17,911 nt of DNA from Eubacteriales Family XIII. Incertae Sedis bacterium (GTDB taxonomy: Bacteria; Bacillota; Clostridia; Peptostreptococcales; Anaerovoracaceae). The stretch covers positions 1 through 17,911 of the forward strand of contig JAIRPC010000081.1 of assembly GCA_031257215.1 (NCBI GenBank). The letters are read 5' to 3'. Shown here one piece after another: positions 6,675 to 14,430 of the stretch. A program made the position numbers and the translations under genes. Positions within the stretch are counted from its first letter, which is position 1, and each line of letters starts with the position of its first letter. Under the pieces are notes generated by a model. That model saw nothing but the letters and a program-made list of their open reading frames with translations, was not told where the DNA came from and ran no database searches.

Positions 6675-8423
6675 ATGTCAGAGAATGTAAACATAAAGAT
6701 CAACGGCATGGAATACGAGGTCGAGGCGGGGCTGACGGTGCTTGACGCGTGCCACAATGCCGGGGTGGACGTGCCTACGCTGTGCTGGATGCGCGAGATG
6801 AACCAGATAGGCGCGTGCCGCATGTGCGTTGTGGAGGTCAAGGGCGCCAAGACGCTTGTTACCGCTTGCGTGTTCCCTGTTAACGACGGCATGGAGATAA
6901 CAACTAACTCCAAGAAAGTGCAGGAAGCTAGAAAAACAAACCTGGAGCTGCTTCTGTCAGGGCATGACCAGAACTGCCTTTCCTGCGTCAAGAGCACGGA
7001 CTGCGAGCTTCAGCAGCTCTGCCGCGACTACGGCGTGGAAAACACGCGCTTTACAGGCGCGCGCGAACGCTACGAATTTGAGACGAGCACGCTTCATCTC
7101 GTGCGAGACAACAACAAATGCATATTGTGCCGCAGGTGCGTTGCCGCCTGCAAGAACCAGCATGTCAGCGTCATACAGCCGTCAGGCAGAGGGTTTGAAA
7201 CGCATATAGCCTGCGCTTTTGAAGCGCCGCTAGCCGAGACAGGCTGTATTTCTTGTGGGCAGTGCATTGTCAATTGCCCGACAGGGGCGCTGGTCGAAAG
7301 GGACTGCACCGACAATGTGATGGACGCCATAGCCGACACATCGAAAACCGTGGTGGTGCATACCGCGCCGTCGATCAGGGCTACGCTTGGCGAGGCATTC
7401 GGGATGCCCGTCGGGACGAATGTCGAGGGCAAGATGGTTGCCGCCTTGAAAAGGCTAGGCTTCGACTATGTGTTCGACACGGACACGGCTGCGGATTTCA
7501 CCATAATGGAGGAAGCGCATGAGTTTGTGGAAAGGGTGAAAAACGGTGGTACATTGCCGTTGCTGACCTCATGCTGCCCAGGCTGGGCCAAATACTGCGA
7601 GATGTATCACGAGGAGTTCTTCGGGAACATATCCAGCTGCAAAAGCCCGCAAGGGATGATGGGCGGCATGCTGAAAACGTACTGGGCCGAGAAGACCGGC
7701 ATTGACCCCAAAGACCTTGTCGTAGTCAGCATCATGCCTTGCACTGCCAAGAAGTTCGAACTGGATCGCTATGAAATGCAGGCGGCAGGTGAGGGAATGC
7801 CTGACAACGATTTCTCGCTCACCACCCGCGAGCTGTCGAGGATGATAATGCGGGCAGGGCTTGACTTTGCCAGCCTGTCGGACGAAGGATACGACGATGC
7901 GTTTGGCGAATCGACGGGGGCGTCCGTGATATTCGGGGCATCTGGAGGCGTTCTTGAAGCGGCGCTCAGGACTGCGGTCAGCTGGGTATCAGGCGAAGAC
8001 CTTGCCAGCGTGGACTTCAAGGAGGTCAGGGGCGAGGAGGGCGTCAAGGAAGCCACTTACGAGGCGGGCGGACTTCAGGTCAAGACCTGCTCGGTATCGG
8101 GCATGGCGCAGGTGGAAAATGTCCTAAGACAGGTGAAGTCAGGCGAGAAGGATTACCACATCATAGAAATCATGGCCTGTCCAGGAGGCTGCGTGAACGG
8201 CGGCGGCCAGCCATCGCAGCCTGCGAAAGTGCGCAATTTCGTGGATTTGAAGACATTGAGGGCAAATGCCCTGTACAGCGAGGACGTGGCAAAAACCGTG
8301 CGTGTAAGCCACCACAACCCGATAGTCAAATACGTCTACAAGGACTATTTTGGCGAACCGGGAAGCCACAAAGCCCATGATGTCCTGCACACCTCGTACA
8401 AAATGCGGCCAATCAAGTATTGA
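6675..8423 (+). CDS. hndD: HndD: catalytic [FeFe] hydrogenase subunit
   Basis: The H2-activating subunit, about 582 residues. Order of domains: a plant-type [2Fe-2S] domain (CWMREMNQIGACRMC, then TAC), a His-ligated [4Fe-4S] region (HDQNCLSCVKSTDC), two [4Fe-4S] clusters (CILCRRCVAAC, CISCGQCIVNCP), then the H-cluster domain. All three H-cluster signatures are intact: TSCCPGW (C300/C301), MPCTAKKFE (C356) and MACPGGCVNGGGQP (C502, C506). The C-terminus (NPIVKYVYKDYFGEPGSHKAHDVLH) is the fused small-subunit domain. These features fit group A3 enzymes, which couple H2 to NAD(P)H and often ferredoxin. Two ATGs are possible, at 6672 and 6675. I prefer 6675 because GGAGG at 6663-6667 is then seven bases away instead of four. 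The H-cluster maturases HydEFG are not in the window. Confidence 0.95.
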   Translation: MSENVNIKINGMEYEVEAGLTVLDACHNAGVDVPTLCWMREMNQIGACRMCVVEVKGAKTLVTACVFPVNDGMEITTNSKKVQEARKTNLELLLSGHDQNCLSCVKSTDCELQQLCRDYGVENTRFTGARERYEFETSTLHLVRDNNKCILCRRCVAACKNQHVSVIQPSGRGFETHIACAFEAPLAETGCISCGQCIVNCPTGALVERDCTDNVMDAIADTSKTVVVHTAPSIRATLGEAFGMPVGTNVEGKMVAALKRLGFDYVFDTDTAADFTIMEEAHEFVERVKNGGTLPLLTSCCPGWAKYCEMYHEEFFGNISSCKSPQGMMGGMLKTYWAEKTGIDPKDLVVVSIMPCTAKKFELDRYEMQAAGEGMPDNDFSLTTRELSRMIMRAGLDFASLSDEGYDDAFGESTGASVIFGASGGVLEAALRTAVSWVSGEDLASVDFKEVRGEEGVKEATYEAGGLQVKTCSVSGMAQVENVLRQVKSGEKDYHIIEIMACPGGCVNGGGQPSQPAKVRNFVDLKTLRANALYSEDVAKTVRVSHHNPIVKYVYKDYFGEPGSHKAHDVLHTSYKMRPIKY

Positions 8424-8439
8424 GCCTAAGTGCGGCGAG

Positions 8440-8486
8440 ATGGCCTCTGCCAAAATTTTGGCAGGGGCCATTTTCAGTTTTTTCGA
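8440..8486 (+). terminator. Rho-independent terminator of hndABCD
   Basis: ATGGCC at 8440 begins a 16-bp stem (8440-8455 with 8456-8471) containing a single G-T pair, and TTTTCAGTTTTTT follows. The centre reads CAAAATTTTG, so the apex opens as a small loop. It starts 17 bases after the hndD stop and cleanly separates the hydrogenase operon from the aldehyde oxidoreductase operon. Confidence 0.9.
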
Positions 8487-8533
8487 TAAACTAAGTAATC
8501 CATAATATACAAGACATCAACAACAGCGCTGAT

Positions 8534-8556
8534 AAAATGTTATCATAACAACATTA
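8534..8556. promoter_or_regulatory. Shared operator-like dyad upstream of the aldehyde oxidoreductase
   Basis: The core TGTTATCATAACA is a 6-1-6 inverted repeat, and a wider dyad AATGTT-N8-AACATT surrounds it. The same 23 bases, with one difference at the centre, occur at 14274-14296 upstream of the AraC-type regulator. It ends 112 bases before the start codon at 8669. A common operator is the simplest explanation; the protein that binds is unknown. Confidence 0.6.
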
Positions 8557-8591
8557 TTGCGTCGGGTGCGTATCATTGCGTAGGCGCCGCC

Positions 8592-8619
8592 TGCCCAGTA
8601 GTTGCCAACGCTGGGCAAC
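8592..8619. promoter_or_regulatory. Two overlapping inverted repeats in the aldehyde oxidoreductase leader
   Basis: TGCCCAG at 8592-8598 pairs with CTGGGCA at 8611-8617. Overlapping it, GTTGCC at 8601-8606 pairs with GGCAAC at 8614-8619. The two pairings share the right arm and exclude each other. This could be a protein-binding site or a switchable leader hairpin. I do not recognise the molybdenum-cofactor riboswitch consensus here. Confidence 0.4.
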
Positions 8620-8668
8620 AACCAAGTTTTGTGTAAAATTATTCGTGTAGAATTAGAGGAGGACTATT

Positions 8669-11530
8669 ATGGAACTGAGAAAGATTTGGCTTAACATCAA
8701 CGGCGCCGATCGAATTATCGTGTGCAACCCAAAGACGGATACATTGGCTGATGTCATCAGGAGGATTGGGCTCACGGGCACGAAAGTTGGCTGTGGGACG
8801 GGCCTCTGCGGCGCGTGCAATGTGATACTCGACGGCAAGCTCGTGCGCTCCTGCGTGAAAAAGATCAGCACCGTCCCGGAGTTCAGCAAGATTACCACCA
8901 TAGAGGGTGTCGGCACGCCGGAAAACCTGCACCCGCTACAGCAGGCGTGGATCACCTATGGCGGCGTCCAATGCGGGTTCTGCACGCCTGGGTTTATCGT
9001 TTCGTCATACAAGCTGCTCGAAGAAAACCCATCGCCGACACGCGAGGAGGTTCGCGATTGGTTCACGAAGAACAAAAACGCCTGCCGCTGCACGGGTTGG
9101 AAGCCGCTGGTTGACTGCGTGATGGAGGCAGCGGCTGTCATGCGCGGCGAGAAGACGATGGACGATATCACTTACAGGACTCCGCAAGGCGGCAAGATCT
9201 ACGGCACTATGGTTCCGCGCCCGGCGGCTCTTGCGAAGGTCACGGGCACATGCGACTACGGCGACGATATCAGCATGAAGATGCCCGACGGCACGCTCCA
9301 CCTCGCCATAGTGCAGGGCAAGGCTCACCACGCCAGGATAAAGGGCATAGATTTTTCCGAAGCGGAGAAGATGCCAGGCGTCGTGAAAGTCGTTACCGCC
9401 AAAGATATCAAGGGGACAAACCGCATCATGTTCCCGCTAGGATGGCCGTGCTGCAAGGGAGACGGTTTCGAGCGCCCCATCATCAACGACGAAAAGGTTT
9501 TCCGCTACGGCGATGTGGTTGCGGTCGTCGCCGCGAACTCGCGCTCGGAAGCGCGCGCGGCCGCGGAGAAAGTCAAGGTTGACCTTGAAGCCCTGCCGCC
9601 CTACATGACTGGCCCCGAAGCGGTGGCACCCAGCGCCGAGTCGATTCACCCCGGCATACCCAACGAATTTGTCAGCGTCCCTGTCATCAAGGGCGAGGAC
9701 GTGAGGGACATTCTGGACAGCTCCGAATATGTCGTAGAGGGCAGCACGTACAGCACGAGCCAGCCACATATGGTCATGGAGCCGGAAACTGTGCAGGCGT
9801 ATATAGACGAGGACGGGCTTGTCACGGTGCAGAGCAAAACCTTGGCTCTCATCTTTGGCTTGATAACCCTTGCCCCGGGGCTTGGGCTTGAAGACGGCAA
9901 GCTGCGCATGATCGAAAACCCGACGGGCGCGAGCTTCGGCTCAACCCTGTCGCCAGTCATATCGGGCATGGCGGCGGCGTGCGCCCTAGCGACGGAGCGC
10001 CCTGTTACGCTGACAATGACTTGGGAAGAAACCAACTGGTATGCGGGGAAACGGTCGGCATCATATTCAAATATGAGGCTTGGCTGCGACAAGGACGGCA
10101 AGATAACGGCCGCCGAGTATGACCTGATGTACGATCACGGCGCTTATTCCGAAATGGCCGACTCCCTGGCGCTAATCGGCGCGAGGTTCCCGCTCTTCGG
10201 TTATTACACGCCCAATGTCCGCGCTCTCGTCCGCGCGTGTTTCTCGAACCAGACATACGGCACGGCATACCGCTCCTACGGCAACAGCCAGTCGTACACA
10301 ATGTCTGAGCCTGTGGTAGACATGCTTGCGCACAAGGCGGGCATAGACCCGTTCGAGTTCCGTTACAGGAATTTGGCGAAGCCGGGCGAAACGAACATCA
10401 ACCAGTGGGAATACTCCGAGTACCATTTCAAGGGCATCATGGACAAGGCGAGGCCCGTATACGACGAGTTCAAAAAGCGCGCGGAGGCGGCCAGCACGGA
10501 TGCGGTCAAGCATGGCGTTGGTATCGCCGTGGGCGGCTACCATACGAGCGCCGGGCCTGGGGACCATTCTGAAATCGCGTTGGAGCTGAACGCGCAGAAC
10601 AAGATCACCATATACCATTCGTGGGAGGATCAAGGGCAGGGCTCTGACGTGGGCGCGCTCGTCCTCGCGCACGAAGCGCTCAGGCCGCTCGGCCTTAAAT
10701 ATACCGATTTCAGCCAGGTGCAGAACGACATACCTTTCCAGACGCCCATCACAGGCCCAGCGGGTGCGAACCGTTCACATTATATGGCTGGAATGGCAAT
10801 GATTGACGCCGCGAACAAGCTGCTTGAAGCAATGAAGAAAAGCGACGGCACATACCGAACCTACGACGAGATGGTCGCGGAGGGAATAGAAACCAAGCAC
10901 ACGGGCGTGTACGACACCACGGACATCACGCAACAGCTGAACCCGAACACGGGCAAGGGCAAGCCCACAGTCGTATACAGCTATATGGTGTTCCTCGCCG
11001 AAACCGCGACGGAGCTGGCCACGGGCAAGACGGATGTGGTTTCCATGAAAGTGTTCTACGACATAGGTCAGGTCGGCAGCAAGCAGGCCGTGGACGGTCA
11101 GGCATTCGGTGCGCTGGCGCACTCCATCGGGTGGGCGCTCTCCGACCAGTACATCGACGACGAGAAGCACAACAACCTTGTCAGGTGCGGCTTCCGCTAC
11201 TGCAACGACATCACGGACGATTTGGAAGCGATCGATTGCGAAGGTCCACGCGAGAAATACCCGACGCCTTTCGGTTCGGTCGGGTGCTGCGAAGGCTTCC
11301 AGTCCGCCGGCCATGTGGCGGTGCTGAACGCGATCTACAACGCCACGGGCGTCCGCATCCTGGATCTGCCCGCGTCGCCTGAAAAGGTCAAGGCGCGCCT
11401 AGACGCGATAGCCCGCGGCGAGGAGTTCACGCAAGAGCCGTATTTCCTCGGCTCGACGCTGTACGACAAGCTGGACGAGCTGGCCGCCAATCCGATAGGC
11501 TCGGCCGAAGACATGGAACAGATATTGTGA
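8669..11530 (+). CDS. mop: Molybdenum-dependent aldehyde oxidoreductase (Mop type, xanthine oxidase family)
   Basis: A 953-residue single-chain molybdenum hydroxylase that lacks the FAD domain of xanthine dehydrogenase, like Desulfovibrio gigas Mop, which oxidises aldehydes to carboxylic acids. The plant-type [2Fe-2S] site is C42, C47, C50, C62 (GCGTGLCGAC). The second [2Fe-2S] domain has C102-x2-C105 (CGFCTPGF) and C139-x-C141 (ACRCTGW). The large molybdopterin domain starts near residue 170; GPAGANRSHYMAGMA (from G696) is a cofactor-binding loop. E875 in GSVGCCEGF aligns with the catalytic glutamate of the family, and NAIYNATGVRI follows as in Mop. AGGAGG sits six bases before the ATG. With no flavin domain it must hand electrons to a separate acceptor; the gene 52 bases downstream is the obvious candidate. 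Substrate is inferred from family and from the nearby alcohol dehydrogenase; another hydroxylase activity cannot be excluded. Confidence 0.9.
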   Translation: MELRKIWLNINGADRIIVCNPKTDTLADVIRRIGLTGTKVGCGTGLCGACNVILDGKLVRSCVKKISTVPEFSKITTIEGVGTPENLHPLQQAWITYGGVQCGFCTPGFIVSSYKLLEENPSPTREEVRDWFTKNKNACRCTGWKPLVDCVMEAAAVMRGEKTMDDITYRTPQGGKIYGTMVPRPAALAKVTGTCDYGDDISMKMPDGTLHLAIVQGKAHHARIKGIDFSEAEKMPGVVKVVTAKDIKGTNRIMFPLGWPCCKGDGFERPIINDEKVFRYGDVVAVVAANSRSEARAAAEKVKVDLEALPPYMTGPEAVAPSAESIHPGIPNEFVSVPVIKGEDVRDILDSSEYVVEGSTYSTSQPHMVMEPETVQAYIDEDGLVTVQSKTLALIFGLITLAPGLGLEDGKLRMIENPTGASFGSTLSPVISGMAAACALATERPVTLTMTWEETNWYAGKRSASYSNMRLGCDKDGKITAAEYDLMYDHGAYSEMADSLALIGARFPLFGYYTPNVRALVRACFSNQTYGTAYRSYGNSQSYTMSEPVVDMLAHKAGIDPFEFRYRNLAKPGETNINQWEYSEYHFKGIMDKARPVYDEFKKRAEAASTDAVKHGVGIAVGGYHTSAGPGDHSEIALELNAQNKITIYHSWEDQGQGSDVGALVLAHEALRPLGLKYTDFSQVQNDIPFQTPITGPAGANRSHYMAGMAMIDAANKLLEAMKKSDGTYRTYDEMVAEGIETKHTGVYDTTDITQQLNPNTGKGKPTVVYSYMVFLAETATELATGKTDVVSMKVFYDIGQVGSKQAVDGQAFGALAHSIGWALSDQYIDDEKHNNLVRCGFRYCNDITDDLEAIDCEGPREKYPTPFGSVGCCEGFQSAGHVAVLNAIYNATGVRILDLPASPEKVKARLDAIARGEEFTQEPYFLGSTLYDKLDELAANPIGSAEDMEQIL

Positions 11531-11567
11531 ACCGACGCCGACGAATCATAGCTTGCAAAAAATATAG

Positions 11568-11573
11568 TATAAT
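11568..11573 (+). promoter_or_regulatory. TATAAT hexamer just upstream of a GTG start
   Basis: A perfect -10 hexamer whose last base is nine bases before the GTG at 11583, in the 52-base gap after mop. No convincing -35 element is present at 17-base spacing. If used, transcription would begin at or within a few bases of the start codon, giving a leaderless message. Confidence 0.3.
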
Positions 11574-11582
11574 GTAGCTGTT

Positions 11583-14027
11583 GTGAAAGATTCGGAAAAC
11601 AAGGGAAGCAAAAGCGAGGTCACGCGCCCAGAACCTGTAAGCGGGCGCGTGATTTCGCTAAATATGGGAACAGAGCTTGACGCCTGTTTCAATGACGCCC
11701 CACCGCCTTGCAGGACGGCGTGCCCGTTTGGGCTGGACATCGTCTCTTTCGCCGCGCGCGTCTCCGCGAAGCGCTTTTCGTCCGCGTACAGGATGCTGTC
11801 GGAGCAATTGATATTTCCGGAGATAGTTCACGGGCTTTGTGAGCGCCCGTGCGAGGGCATCTGTCTCCGGCGCGGCATAGACGGTCCGATACGCATAGGC
11901 TCTCTAGAAAAAGCCGCTATTGATTTCGGTGCGGAGCCGCTTCCGCGCTACAATATACCCCGCCAAGGGAAATCAGTGGCAGTCATCGGCGGCGGGCTTC
12001 TCGGCGTTGCCGCGGCGGCGTCGCTCGGCGCTTCGGGCTATGATGTCACGTTATTCGAAAAGCTCGAAATGCTCGGGGGCAGACTGTCCGAAACGCTGGA
12101 TCCCGAAACATATTTGCCGCATTTGCATGGGCGGCTAGAGGCGGCGAAATGCGGCGTGTCCACAGGGCATGAGGTTGCGGATATTTCGGAACTCGATATG
12201 TATGACGCTGTGGCGTTGGCAACGGGCGGGTCGGATGGGATGGATGGCGCTAACAGTAATGGCGTTTTTTTCCGACAGCCTGACAGTTCAGATCGGGTTT
12301 TCAGCTGCGGCATAGGGGCGGGCGAGCCCGCTGTGCTTGCCGTTGTTCGGGCCTTGGGCTTGGCCGCACAGGTGCAGGCTTGGCTGAAAACGGGCGTGAC
12401 CGCAGACTCGCGGCCAGCTGCCGGCACGCGGGATTCCTGCGGGAACGAGCCCTGTTTGAGCGAATCCCGTTTGGAAGTGCTGAAAAAGCTCTACGGCAGA
12501 ACGCCGCCGTCACCGCGCGTCAACGCCGCCCCCTTTGACAGGGACAGCTCCGCGGAGGAAGCGGGGCTATGCATGGCGTGCAAATGCGAGGCCTGCATGG
12601 AAGCCTGTGACTTCATGCGCCATTATGGGATGGAGCCAAAGACCATCCGCAACAATGTCCGCATGAACCTGAACCCGATGGACGGCCTCAAAGCGCATGT
12701 GGCTACGCGCATGATATTTTCATGCAGCGCATGCGGGATTTGCAAGGAAGCCTGTTCAGAGGGCGTAGACACAGGCAGCCTCATTCTGTTCGCGCGCAGC
12801 CTGATGCAGCGTGAGAACGACGTACCACCTGTATTTCACGAGTTCTGGCTTCGCGACATGGCGCACGCCGACGGCGGAAGCTCTTCGCTCCTGCGCCACG
12901 CGCGCGGCATGCCGAAAAGCTCGCAGCTGTTTTTCCCTGGCTGCCAACTCGGTGCCACTGAACCTGGCTTGGCATATCGGGCATACGGCGCCCTGCTGGA
13001 AGCCGAACCCGAAACGGGAATATTCCTCGGATGCTGCGGGGCCCCCGCGCTATGGTCAGGCCATGAAAGCGCGTTTGGCGAGTCGCTTGACCGCATAAAA
13101 AAAGCGTGGGAAGATTTTGGGCGCCCTGTTTTCGTTTTGGCGTGCCCGTCATGCAAGCGCATCTTAGGCCTGCGCTTGCCGCAGATAAAAACAAGGTCGC
13201 TGTATGCGGCGCTTTCCGAGATCGCTGGCAAGAGCCCTGCGGAACGGATTGGCGCTGAGGCAGACGCCGCGCCAGGCACTATGCCAAATACCGCACCAAA
13301 TGCCACACCAAGCAATGAAAGCGACGGCATAGAGTCCAAAGAGAGGTATGCGGTCTTTGACCCCTGCGCCGCGCGTTCCGACGGCGAAGCGAAAGAGGGA
13401 GTGCGTTCACTGCTCGCCGCATGTGGCCATGAATACGAGGAGCTTCCACGAGGGGAAGAGGAGAGCGGATGCTGTGGATTTGGCGGCCTGACGTATCCTG
13501 CCAACCCCGAGCTCGCCACGAAGCTCGGCGCGCGCAGAGTTGCCGCCAGCCCCCTGCCCTACGCTACGTACTGCGCCAACTGCCGCGACATATTCAGACG
13601 GAACGGGAAAGCCTGCCGCCACGTTTTGGAGATAGCCCTGCCGGGGGAATACGGCGATCCCGCCGTCGCGCCATCCCTTTCGCAAAGGCGGGCGAACAGG
13701 GAGAAATTGAAACGCCAGCTGCTCACGGATTTTTGGGACGAGGGCATGGACAACGAGCATGGGGGATTGCCCAAAATCACATATGCGGACGGGCTGCAAA
13801 GCAAGATGGATGCGCTGTTGGTCTTGGACAGCGATGTCGCAGCTGTAATAGCGCAAGCCGAGAGCGAGGGGTGCCAGCTGATGGATTCTGACACGGGCGA
13901 TTACACTGCGCACGGGCGCGTCGGGCAGATAACATGCTGGGTCACATACAGGCCGAATGGCGAAGGGTTCTTCGTCAAAAACGTATACAGCCACAGAATG
14001 TGCATAGCGGGTGAACAGGATGCCTAA
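11583..14027 (+). CDS. FAD/iron-sulfur redox protein with dicluster and two CCG (HdrB-like) domains
   Basis: An 814-residue electron-transfer protein, resembling what databases call pyridine nucleotide-disulfide oxidoreductase/dicluster-binding protein next to Mop-type enzymes (recalled from the Desulfovibrio DVU1557-1559 context). An N-terminal GltD-like [4Fe-4S] domain spans 1-125 (CFNDAPPPCRTACP; CERPCEGIC). A FAD Rossmann motif GGGLLG is at 136-141, with a closing FSCGIGAGEPA at 240-250. Dicluster ferredoxin cysteines start at C330 and C381. Two CCG domains follow: C454, C484-C485, C521/C524; and C595, C630-C631, C660/C663, as in the noncubane cluster protein HdrB. A Pro/Thr/Asn-rich linker near 560-580 separates them. 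A 125-residue C-terminal extension ends ITCWVTYRP...NVYSHRM. Relative to GltD the NADPH-binding insert is missing. GTG at 11583 is the earliest start after an in-frame stop at 11565 and has no ribosome binding site; ATG 11664 is the alternative. Confidence 0.85.
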   Translation: MKDSENKGSKSEVTRPEPVSGRVISLNMGTELDACFNDAPPPCRTACPFGLDIVSFAARVSAKRFSSAYRMLSEQLIFPEIVHGLCERPCEGICLRRGIDGPIRIGSLEKAAIDFGAEPLPRYNIPRQGKSVAVIGGGLLGVAAAASLGASGYDVTLFEKLEMLGGRLSETLDPETYLPHLHGRLEAAKCGVSTGHEVADISELDMYDAVALATGGSDGMDGANSNGVFFRQPDSSDRVFSCGIGAGEPAVLAVVRALGLAAQVQAWLKTGVTADSRPAAGTRDSCGNEPCLSESRLEVLKKLYGRTPPSPRVNAAPFDRDSSAEEAGLCMACKCEACMEACDFMRHYGMEPKTIRNNVRMNLNPMDGLKAHVATRMIFSCSACGICKEACSEGVDTGSLILFARSLMQRENDVPPVFHEFWLRDMAHADGGSSSLLRHARGMPKSSQLFFPGCQLGATEPGLAYRAYGALLEAEPETGIFLGCCGAPALWSGHESAFGESLDRIKKAWEDFGRPVFVLACPSCKRILGLRLPQIKTRSLYAALSEIAGKSPAERIGAEADAAPGTMPNTAPNATPSNESDGIESKERYAVFDPCAARSDGEAKEGVRSLLAACGHEYEELPRGEEESGCCGFGGLTYPANPELATKLGARRVAASPLPYATYCANCRDIFRRNGKACRHVLEIALPGEYGDPAVAPSLSQRRANREKLKRQLLTDFWDEGMDNEHGGLPKITYADGLQSKMDALLVLDSDVAAVIAQAESEGCQLMDSDTGDYTAHGRVGQITCWVTYRPNGEGFFVKNVYSHRMCIAGEQDA

Positions 14028-14205
14028 TATGATATGCAAAAAATGCGATTGCGGGCTGACGCCTGCGAAGAAAGAATTTTCCTACCTGGGCCGGAATTTT
14101 TCCGCGGAAGTGCCTGTATGCCCGAACTGCGGCGCGGTTTATGTATCTGAAGACTTTGTCAACGAGCGCATGAAGAAAATCGAATCAGCGATTGAGGACA
14201 AATAG
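14020..14205 (+). CDS. Small zinc-ribbon-like redox protein (DVU_1557-like)
   Basis: A 61-residue protein with metal-binding cysteines in C-x2-C-x-C (CKKCDCG) and C-x2-C (CPNCG), separated by a beta-rich YLGRNFSAEVPV segment and followed by AVYVSEDFVNERM and a charged helix. This resembles the YgiT/MqsA-type zinc finger fold. From memory, a protein of this size follows the dicluster redox gene in Mop clusters (the DVU_1557 family redox protein), and the order here is the same. The ATG overlaps the upstream stop by eight bases, which indicates translational coupling, and GGGTGA lies five bases upstream. GTG 14011 and ATG 14029 are alternative starts. It might carry a metal or assist assembly of the oxidoreductase; no direct evidence exists here. 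Confidence 0.75.
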   Translation: MPNMICKKCDCGLTPAKKEFSYLGRNFSAEVPVCPNCGAVYVSEDFVNERMKKIESAIEDK

Positions 14206-14273
14206 CCCGAACCGTTGGAATTCCTGAAAAATTAATCCTTCTTTCCGTTTTTTACTATGTACTTTTGCCGATG

Positions 14274-14296
14274 AAAATGTTATTATAACAACATTA
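14274..14296. promoter_or_regulatory. Shared operator-like dyad upstream of the AraC-type regulator
   Basis: Identical to the 8534-8556 element except for one base at the centre of the dyad (core TGTTATTATAACA). It ends 134 bases before the GTG of the regulator. The rest of 14206-14430 is AT-rich, with no further gene and no clear terminator for the preceding operon. Confidence 0.6.
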
Positions 14297-14430
14297 CAGC
14301 ATAAACCTCATTTTTTATTTTTATAATAACATAGACATCAGTGCTTGTATATTTGGTTTTAGCATGGCATACAGGTTAGAGAAAGTTCACGAGAATTATA
14401 ACTCATGGTAGTTGTATTGGAGTGGGTATT

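Noticed and set aside
8534..8556. Rex (NADH-sensing) operator
   Set aside because: The Rex box is TTGTTAA-N4-TTAACAA or similar; here the TGTTA and TAACA halves are only three bases apart.
8572..8588. Possible sigma-54 promoter before the aldehyde oxidoreductase (GGGTGCGTATCATTGC)
   Set aside because: The GG and GC elements are 13 bases apart instead of 12, which sigma-54 does not tolerate well.
12836..13519. A 227-residue minus-strand open frame inside the CCG-domain gene
   Set aside because: Shadow of a GC-rich gene; the plus-strand protein has all its cluster cysteines, and the antisense product has no recognisable features.
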